From: Paenibacillus sp. oral taxon 786 str. D14
Lineage (GTDB): Bacteria > Bacillota > Bacilli > Paenibacillales > Paenibacillaceae
Direction of reading: 5' to 3'
Length of the DNA stretch: 27,842 nt
Assembly (NCBI RefSeq): GCF_000159955.1
Contig: NZ_GG695971.1
Coordinates: 468,073-495,914, forward strand
Shown: positions 22,850 to 27,842 of the stretch, piece after piece
Numbering within the stretch: the stretch's first letter is position 1
Layout of the letters: the number at the start of each line of letters is the position of its first letter
Program-made: the position numbers and the translations under genes
Notes under the pieces: generated by a model
What the model was told of the DNA's origin: nothing
The model's database searches: none
Seen by the model: only the letters and a program-made list of their open reading frames with translations

Positions 22850-25351
22850 TTGAGAAAGATAACAATTACGGCAGCAGCACTAGGTGTCACTTTATTACTA
22901 ACAAGTGCACAAGGAGCTTTTGCAGCTACTGCGACCAAAATATCAATAACTCCTGTGCAGGAGAAAACGGTTGTCCATACTTTAGCTAATTTGAATCCCA
23001 TCAAGATTGGGAATAAAAGCACAGTTCGCTTAACAGATGTTAATATTCTTACTCAAGATGAAGAAAATATACTAACCTACACATTAACAATTACCAATGG
23101 CGACGGTAAAACATTGGATCTGTTAGATTACTGGTCCAAAGTTAAAACTACGAGCGGTACGACTTACAGTACATCACTTATGACTAAGGACAAGTCTAAG
23201 AAAGCTCTTTCTGCAGGGTCTTCTACAACTTTGACCTATGTTGCCAAAATCGGTAAGAATGTAACCTTTAGCAATTTGGTGTTTCAAGTGATTAAGTGGG
23301 ATTTTAACCAGGCAAATTATGAAAGTCTAAAGGGGCAGTTTAAGATCCCAGCTACATATTTAACATCTACACCGTCCAACCAATCGAAAACATTAAAAAT
23401 GTTCGATACACCAGTTAAGGCGAAGGTAAACCAATTCGCTTCCTTTACCTCTGGTGATTATAACTATGTGAGCGTAGGGTTGAATATACAAAACATTGGC
23501 TATAACCTGTTCCAAGATCCTAAAATTAAGTTTGTCATTAAAACGGCAAACGGAGCAAGCTATCCGATGTCCGCCGATACAACAAGCTCGGATTATAAGA
23601 TTCAACCTCAGGACAATAAGACCTTGAATTTGATGGCTGAAATTCCTAAGAGTATTAAGCTCACTAATTTGGAATTGCAACTGATTCAAGAGGATGAAAC
23701 ATCGAAGCTCAACTTACCGATTGCAACCATGCAATTACCGAATGCTACAAGTCAGTCCTTAGCTGTTCAACCTAACATCGAGAAGTTTATTGCCTTGGGG
23801 AGCGGTAAAATTGCCGTTAAGGTTAGCGGCGTAACGTTGCTGCAAAGCTTTGATGAACATAGTTTATCGATTCGCTTTAACTTTAGAAATACGACGGGAA
23901 CGACCGTAATCATCCCTAAGTATCAATTTCAGCTTCAAACTAAGGATGGGTACCGTCTTCCGATCACCACTCAGGTTCCGGATAATTACGTACTAGAGCC
24001 TCTTGAAGAGAAAACCATGAACTTAAGCGTAAGCGTACCTGCGAATGTGAATGCACAAAATGCGCAGCTCTTTATGAATCTGCCTGTTGCATCAGATTCG
24101 AAGGATAACTTTAGTTATCCGGCCGGGATATTTGCTTTACCGGAGGTTCAACCTCTGCAGAATATGATCGGTCAGAAGCAATTTATTCAGACTCCAAACG
24201 GCATTTTAGGTGTCACGCTTAGCTCGATCCAAAGATTGCCGTGGAGTGATGGCGACTTGGTTTCCGCAAAAATCACAATCAATAACACCGGATTTAAAAC
24301 CATCTTGCTTCCGGAATTGTCAGGACAAGTGAAGCTTGATAGTGCTATTCTTACTTCAAGCACAAACTTCATTACCTCACAGAGCGTAGGTTTATTAGGG
24401 CCAAATACTTCAACGGATGTTTATGTGGTGACTAAGGTGCCAAGTTATTTGAGCTTCAGCCAGTTGCAAATTGCCCTATTGGAGAAGCTGGGTGAAAATA
24501 GCACTTCTGAGTGGGTGCAATTTGTCAATGGGGGTTCGTTGCCAGAGCTTCCAACTATCGCAACCGGATCAACTTATAGTTTGGAGACTCCTGGGCGTAA
24601 TGAAGAATTAAAGGTACTTCGTTCGTTTGTTTATAGTGGTACTTCCTCCAATCTAGTTTACACTGAGTTGGAAGCCCAAAATAAAGAAGATCGTCAAATC
24701 GATCTGTCTCAATTTGCGGGTGCTTTCGTAGGATCTGAGGGTCAGACATATAAGGCAACGGTGAGCCAGATTGAAACTTCTGCGGGTCCTGGAGAGAAGA
24801 GCATCGTGGCATTCTGGGCAAAAGTACCAAGAAATATTTCGACTTCGGATATGAAGTTGGTCGTTGGTGAAGGTATCACTGACAACAAAATGACACCGAT
24901 TAAAGGTGAACCAACTGGTTATGTCAACGCAGCTGCATTGGAGCTTCAGTTAACAACTCCAAGTATCAAATCCAATTTAACTAACTTGGATTTGTTCCCA
25001 TACTCGTTGACTGTAAAAAATGTTAGAGCCACCTTGACTGGTTCGACGTCAGTGAATGTTGTATTTGATTACAATCTGACGAGAAACATGGACTATGCGA
25101 TTGGCGAATTTGGTCATAAATACTTAATCGAACTCGTTGACTCTTCAGGCCGGGCTTTCGAGAAAGAATTTGTGCCAGAATCTGACCTTAAAGTGACCAA
25201 TGGTGGAAGTGCAAGCTTCTCTTTTGATGATGCTGCTTTCCAAGATAGAACTTCTGGAAGCTTCCAATTTAATGTGTACGATGTATTCCAGGGTCAAAAA
25301 CTTAAATTAGGCAGCCAAGGCTATTATTATATCTCTTCTTTAAACCGCTAA
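22850..25351 (+). CDS. Secreted protein of about six tandem beta-sandwich repeats, unknown function
   Basis: No family name is recognised. The start is TTG 22850, 7 bases after GGGAGG (22837-22842); earlier in-frame starts lack an SD. The 833 residues begin with a signal peptide (about 1-25, ending SAQGAFA). The rest divides into about six modules of roughly 110-130 residues (about 42-168, 188-298, 320-431, 451-568, 586-700 and 717-833). At least five carry the same closing motif: AKIGKNVTFSNLVFQV (132-147), AEIPKSIKLTNLELQL (263-278), VSVPANVNAQNAQLFM (394-409), TKVPSYLSFSQLQIAL (528-543) and AKVPRNISTSDMKLVV (657-672). There is no SLH domain, lipobox, LPxTG motif or enzymatic motif. Placement between the S-layer gene and another secreted protein suggests an S-layer-associated or exported structural role. 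Confidence 0.85.
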   Translation: MRKITITAAALGVTLLLTSAQGAFAATATKISITPVQEKTVVHTLANLNPIKIGNKSTVRLTDVNILTQDEENILTYTLTITNGDGKTLDLLDYWSKVKTTSGTTYSTSLMTKDKSKKALSAGSSTTLTYVAKIGKNVTFSNLVFQVIKWDFNQANYESLKGQFKIPATYLTSTPSNQSKTLKMFDTPVKAKVNQFASFTSGDYNYVSVGLNIQNIGYNLFQDPKIKFVIKTANGASYPMSADTTSSDYKIQPQDNKTLNLMAEIPKSIKLTNLELQLIQEDETSKLNLPIATMQLPNATSQSLAVQPNIEKFIALGSGKIAVKVSGVTLLQSFDEHSLSIRFNFRNTTGTTVIIPKYQFQLQTKDGYRLPITTQVPDNYVLEPLEEKTMNLSVSVPANVNAQNAQLFMNLPVASDSKDNFSYPAGIFALPEVQPLQNMIGQKQFIQTPNGILGVTLSSIQRLPWSDGDLVSAKITINNTGFKTILLPELSGQVKLDSAILTSSTNFITSQSVGLLGPNTSTDVYVVTKVPSYLSFSQLQIALLEKLGENSTSEWVQFVNGGSLPELPTIATGSTYSLETPGRNEELKVLRSFVYSGTSSNLVYTELEAQNKEDRQIDLSQFAGAFVGSEGQTYKATVSQIETSAGPGEKSIVAFWAKVPRNISTSDMKLVVGEGITDNKMTPIKGEPTGYVNAAALELQLTTPSIKSNLTNLDLFPYSLTVKNVRATLTGSTSVNVVFDYNLTRNMDYAIGEFGHKYLIELVDSSGRAFEKEFVPESDLKVTNGGSASFSFDDAAFQDRTSGSFQFNVYDVFQGQKLKLGSQGYYYISSLNR

Positions 25352-25362
25352 TAGCAATTCGA

Positions 25363-25402
25363 AACAAGCCCAAATCCCTCCGGATTTGGGCTTGTTCCTT
25401 TC
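25363..25402 (+). terminator. Hairpin terminator after the 833-residue gene
   Basis: A perfect 15-base stem AACAAGCCCAAATCC / GGATTTGGGCTTGTT (25363-25377 and 25382-25396) with loop CTCC is followed by CCTTTCT, a weak T tract, so some readthrough into the next gene is possible. Confidence 0.8.
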
Positions 25403-25452
25403 TACCAAAACCTCTATCATAGACAATAACAGAGTCATAGAGGAGGAACTTG

Positions 25453-25959
25453 ATGAAGACGGGTTGGAAAATCGCAACGGCCGTGGTATTGATTAGCGGC
25501 AGTGTTTGGGCAGGATCGCTGTTGAATATGCAGGCGGAAGGGGCAGGGACGACGCCAGGAACCGCAGATGACCCCGTGGTTACGAAGAGCTATGTGGATC
25601 AAGCCATTCAGCAAGCTCTTGGGAATGGAGGCTCCAGTTCACCAAGCGCACCTTCCGCTGGAGATTCTGACAGCAGTTCCAGCAACGAAGGAATTAAAAT
25701 CGTGGAAGTCAAACCAGGCAAGATCCTTATTGCCTCTGCAGGGGCGGAGTTTATTGTTCGCGCAGGTAAAGCTGTAGTATATAGTGCGGATGCTAATGGT
25801 GTCGCAGACCTCACTGACGGGAAGGATATTCCGAACGGTGGAACAGTTACGAATAACCATCTGTTGTCTTTCCCAAGAGAAGGCCGAGGGATTCAAGTTC
25901 AAGAAGGCGATACTCACAACCTAACGGTCATGGTACGGGGCGGGTACCAAATTAAATAG
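25453..25959 (+). CDS. Small secreted protein with Ser-rich linker, unknown function
   Basis: No family is recognised. The 168 residues have a short signal or anchor peptide (about 1-28, MKTGWKIATAVVLISGSVW...), a segment VVTKSYVDQAIQQALG (42-57) likely to be helical, and a low-complexity Gly/Ser/Pro linker (59-79). A compact beta-rich domain follows (81-168) with VKPGKILIASAGAEFIVRAG and a C terminus NLTVMVRGGYQIK. There is no lipobox cysteine. TTG 25450 also opens the frame, but SD GAGGAGG (25440-25446) fits ATG 25453 better. The SD lies in the 3' arm of an inverted repeat CCTCTAT/ATAGAGG (25411-25417 and 25437-25443). No separate promoter is clear, so it may depend on readthrough from the gene before it. 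Confidence 0.75.
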   Translation: MKTGWKIATAVVLISGSVWAGSLLNMQAEGAGTTPGTADDPVVTKSYVDQAIQQALGNGGSSSPSAPSAGDSDSSSSNEGIKIVEVKPGKILIASAGAEFIVRAGKAVVYSADANGVADLTDGKDIPNGGTVTNNHLLSFPREGRGIQVQEGDTHNLTVMVRGGYQIK

Positions 25960-26018
25960 TCCGCAGGCGCCCCGGTTGCCATATGGCAGGATTGGGCAGT
26001 ACAGACAATACTTCCTGA

Positions 26019-26048
26019 GCGTAATGGAGGTAAAGTGAGGCTATGCTA
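26019..26048 (+). promoter_or_regulatory. Candidate sigma-G-type promoter of the SASP gene
   Basis: GCGTA (26019-26023) and TATGCTA (26042-26048), 18 bases apart, each differ by one base from the sigma-G elements GHATR and CATnnTA. SASP genes are forespore sigma-G genes, which supports the reading, but both boxes are imperfect. Confidence 0.4.
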
Positions 26049-26083
26049 CTCCTGAAACCAATTTCTCAGGAGGTGTCTGGATT

Positions 26084-26356
26084 ATGGCAAGAGGCAATCG
26101 GAAAATCGTACCGGAAAGTCGTCAAGTCTTGCAGCAATGGAAATATGAAATTGCTGCTGAGTTTGGTTTGCCCGTAGGATATGGTGCGACAGGAGCGGGA
26201 GCGGATACAGAATTCGCCGGTGAATTGGGTGCTCTTGGCGGCGGGCAAAGCCATGGCGGAAGCTGGGGACATTTAACTTCCCGCGAAAACGGCTCTGTCG
26301 GCGGAGAAATTACGAAACGCCTCATCGCCCATGCTGAACGGAACTTTATCCTATAA
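26084..26356 (+). CDS. Alpha/beta-type small acid-soluble spore protein with Gly-rich insertion
   Basis: Alpha/beta SASPs coat forespore DNA, protect it from damage, and are cut by the GPR protease at germination. The 90 residues carry the GPR site region QWKYEIAAEFG (18-28) and the DNA-binding core LTSRENGSVGGEITKRLIAHA (64-84, split here only for description), both hallmark motifs. Between them is an extra Gly-rich stretch of about 33 residues (31-63, VGYGATGAGAD... GGGQSHGGSWG), where the Bacillus SspA-type proteins have only a few residues, making it longer than the usual 60-75. A comparable insertion occurs, as I recall, in other Paenibacillus SASPs. AGGAGGTG (26068-26075) precedes the ATG by 8 bases. 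It stands alone between a secreted-protein gene and metK. Confidence 0.93.
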   Translation: MARGNRKIVPESRQVLQQWKYEIAAEFGLPVGYGATGAGADTEFAGELGALGGGQSHGGSWGHLTSRENGSVGGEITKRLIAHAERNFIL

Positions 26357-26383
26357 ATTATTCCACAAAAGTCATGAATTATT

Positions 26384-26412
26384 TTGACATGACTTGGCAA
26401 ATGCGATACTAT
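26384..26412 (+). promoter_or_regulatory. Sigma-A-type promoter of metK
   Basis: A perfect -35 TTGACA (26384-26389) and TACTAT (26407-26412, 4 of 6) are 17 bases apart. TTGACA overlaps an 8-base inverted repeat AAGTCATG/CATGACTT (26369-26376 and 26388-26395), a possible operator. The expected transcript starts near 26419, leaving a leader of about 110 bases. Confidence 0.65.
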
Positions 26413-26433
26413 TTGCTTTGAGGATGTTAATCC

Positions 26434-26466
26434 AACCTTTTCCGATTTGGGAAAGGTTCATTTTTT
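26434..26466 (+). terminator. Terminator-like hairpin inside the metK leader
   Basis: AACCTTTTCC / GGGAAAGGTT (26434-26443 and 26449-26458, one G-T pair) with loop GATTT is followed by CATTTTTT. It would end SASP transcripts, but it also lies downstream of the metK promoter, so it may attenuate metK. Confidence 0.75.
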
Positions 26467-26485
26467 GATTGGGCTTTATATTGTA

Positions 26486-26517
26486 TTGGATAGACAGGCT
26501 ATAGCCATACTATCCAA
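26486..26517 (+). promoter_or_regulatory. Hairpin abutting the metK ribosome-binding site
   Basis: TTGGATAG / CTATCCAA (26486-26493 and 26510-26517) encloses a GGC-TATA-GCC stem. The SD GGGAGG (26518-26523) starts one base after the 3' arm, 8 bases before ATG 26532. A role in translation control is possible. No conserved S-box sequence is present. Confidence 0.5.
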
Positions 26518-26531
26518 GGGAGGTTGAAACT

Positions 26532-27734
26532 ATGTCCGTACAAGGGCGACACCTATTTACTTCCGAGTCTGTCACTGAAGGGCACCCGGATAAAATTTGT
26601 GACCAAATTTCCGACGCGGTACTTGATGCTTTTTTGGCAAATGACCCTTATGCTCGGGTAGCCTGTGAAGTGTCTGTAGCCACCGGGTTGGTGCTGGTCA
26701 TCGGGGAGATCAGTACGAAATCCGAGTATGTTGATATTCCGGCGATCGTTCGTAAGACGGTTAAGGAAATTGGTTATACTCGTGCAAAATACGGTTTTGA
26801 CTACAGTACCTGCGCCGTGTTGACGTCGCTGAACGAACAGTCGGCTGATATCGCGCAAGGCGTAAACGCCGCTCTGGAAAGTCGCGACCAAGCTCAAGTC
26901 GATAAAGAGACGGAAAATATCGGGGCTGGCGACCAGGGCTTAATGTTCGGGTTTGCCACGAACGAAACGCCGGAGCTGATGCCGCTTCCGATTGCCCTTT
27001 CGCATCGGATTGCTCGCCGCCTCTCCGAAGTGCGAAAAGACGGAACGCTTGACTATCTTCGTCCCGACGGTAAAACCCAGGTGACGATTGAATATATTGA
27101 CGGCAAGCCAAAACGCGTAGACACGATTGTCGTATCGACGCAGCATGCCGAGGAGATCACTTTGGAGCAAATTCAAAGAGATATTAAGGAGCATGTGATT
27201 CTCCCTGTCGTTCCTGCGGAGCTGCTGGACGGGGATACAAAATATTTTATTAACCCGACGGGTCGTTTCGTCATTGGCGGACCTCAAGGGGATGCCGGCT
27301 TAACCGGACGCAAAATTATTGTGGATACGTATGGCGGTTATGCCCGTCATGGCGGCGGCGCTTTCTCGGGGAAAGACCCGACTAAGGTAGACCGTTCCGC
27401 AGCGTATGCAGCTCGTTACGTAGCGAAAAACCTGGTTGCTGCAGGGCTGGCCGACAAGGTCGAAATTCAGCTGGCGTATGCGATTGGGGTTGCCAACCCG
27501 GTATCCATCAACGTCGATACGTATGGAACCGGTAAAGTGCCGGAAGAGAAGCTGGTGGAGCTCGTGCGTGAGAACTTCGACCTTCGCCCGGCCGGAATTA
27601 TCCGCATGCTGGATCTGCGTCGCCCAATTTACCGTCAAACCGCCGCATATGGTCATTTTGGCCGTACGGACATCGATCTGCCTTGGGAAAGAGTGGACAA
27701 GGCCGAGTTGTTGAAGGCGCAAGCAGGGCTGTAA
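26532..27734 (+). CDS. metK: S-adenosylmethionine synthase MetK
   Basis: MetK makes S-adenosylmethionine from methionine and ATP, with release of phosphate and pyrophosphate, in the cytoplasm. The 400 residues match the family length and carry its signatures: [20 protein letters not shown] (11-30) with H18, D20 and K21 at the ATP/triphosphate site, [13 protein letters not shown] (131-143), [19 protein letters not shown] and [19 protein letters not shown] (about 274-292). ATG 26532 follows GGGAGG by 8 bases. It has its own promoter and terminator and is a single-gene unit. Bacillus metK is controlled by a SAM riboswitch; the roughly 110-base leader here shows none of the S-box consensus. Confidence 0.98.
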   Translation: MSVQGRHLFTSESVTEGHPDKICDQISDAVLDAFLANDPYARVACEVSVATGLVLVIGEISTKSEYVDIPAIVRKTVKEIGYTRAKYGFDYSTCAVLTSLNEQSADIAQGVNAALESRDQAQVDKETENIGAGDQGLMFGFATNETPELMPLPIALSHRIARRLSEVRKDGTLDYLRPDGKTQVTIEYIDGKPKRVDTIVVSTQHAEEITLEQIQRDIKEHVILPVVPAELLDGDTKYFINPTGRFVIGGPQGDAGLTGRKIIVDTYGGYARHGGGAFSGKDPTKVDRSAAYAARYVAKNLVAAGLADKVEIQLAYAIGVANPVSINVDTYGTGKVPEEKLVELVRENFDLRPAGIIRMLDLRRPIYRQTAAYGHFGRTDIDLPWERVDKAELLKAQAGL

Positions 27735-27754
27735 CATAAATTTTTTACTCATAG

Positions 27755-27792
27755 AGATATCCTCTTTTTTGAAAAAGAGGGTATCTTTTTTT
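27755..27792 (+). terminator. Rho-independent terminator after metK
   Basis: AGATATCCTCTTTTT / AAAAAGAGGGTATCT (27755-27769 and 27772-27786, one T-G pair) runs into a run of seven T. The last 50 bases of the window, after this, show no gene. Confidence 0.93.
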
Positions 27793-27842
27793 AACATTAT
27801 AGAATTTATAAAATTTCGAGGTGGAAGCAGGTCTTCCGCCTT

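Noticed and set aside
26049..26072. RBS-sequestering hairpin as control of the SASP gene
   Set aside because: If the candidate sigma-G promoter (26019-26048) is right, transcription starts near 26055 and the 5' arm is not in the mRNA. The two readings conflict, so I kept the hairpin only as a weak observation.
26413..26531. SAM riboswitch before metK
   Set aside because: The leader is too short for an S-box and lacks its conserved GA-rich and GGCAACC-type segments.

Overview
The window looks like chromosome of an endospore-forming, motile, S-layer-bearing Firmicute, most likely Paenibacillus or a close relative. The evidence is the conserved sporulation order spoIID-spoIIQ-spoIIID, followed by mbl, flhO, flhP, a small EpuA-type protein and fabZ. 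A csaB/tagA/tagO set for secondary cell-wall polymer (SCWP) follows, and then two large SLH-domain proteins. Every gene I can support lies on the + strand. No tRNA, rRNA, transposase, phage gene or CRISPR array was seen.

Layout. Positions 1-2577 are sporulation: the 3' part of spoIID, spoIIQ behind a near-consensus sigma-F promoter, and spoIIID behind a sigma-E-like promoter. A 500-base gap between the last two carries regularly spaced AATAAGG/CCTTATT inverted repeats. Positions 2827-5876 cover cell shape and flagellar rod: mbl, flhO, flhP and a small membrane protein. Positions 5971-6195 are a hairpin-rich leader. Positions 6196-12353 hold the closely spaced series fabZ, pgcA, a DUF5693-like membrane protein, csaB and tagA, where the last three genes overlap or nearly overlap. 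Positions 12466-13587 are tagO with its own promoter and terminator. Positions 13588-14197 are a 610-base non-coding gap with a second repeat family.

Positions 14198-25959 are the surface-protein block. It holds a 1390-residue protein with C-terminal SLH domains, a 113-residue helical protein, the S-layer protein with N-terminal SLH domains (tandem promoters and tandem translation starts), an 833-residue secreted protein built of about six repeats, and a 168-residue secreted protein. Positions 26084-27734 are an alpha/beta-type spore DNA-binding protein with an unusual insertion, and metK.

How the genes fit together: TagO and TagA start an undecaprenyl-linked GlcNAc/ManNAc polymer. CsaB adds the pyruvate ketals that SLH domains bind. 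The two SLH proteins downstream are the likely clients, so polymer synthesis, its modification and the anchored proteins lie in one stretch. The DUF5693-like protein, the 113-residue protein and the 833-residue repeat protein are the least understood members and the best places to look for new biology. By eye, the surface block is more AT-rich than its flanks. All family assignments come from reading the sequence; no database search was run.
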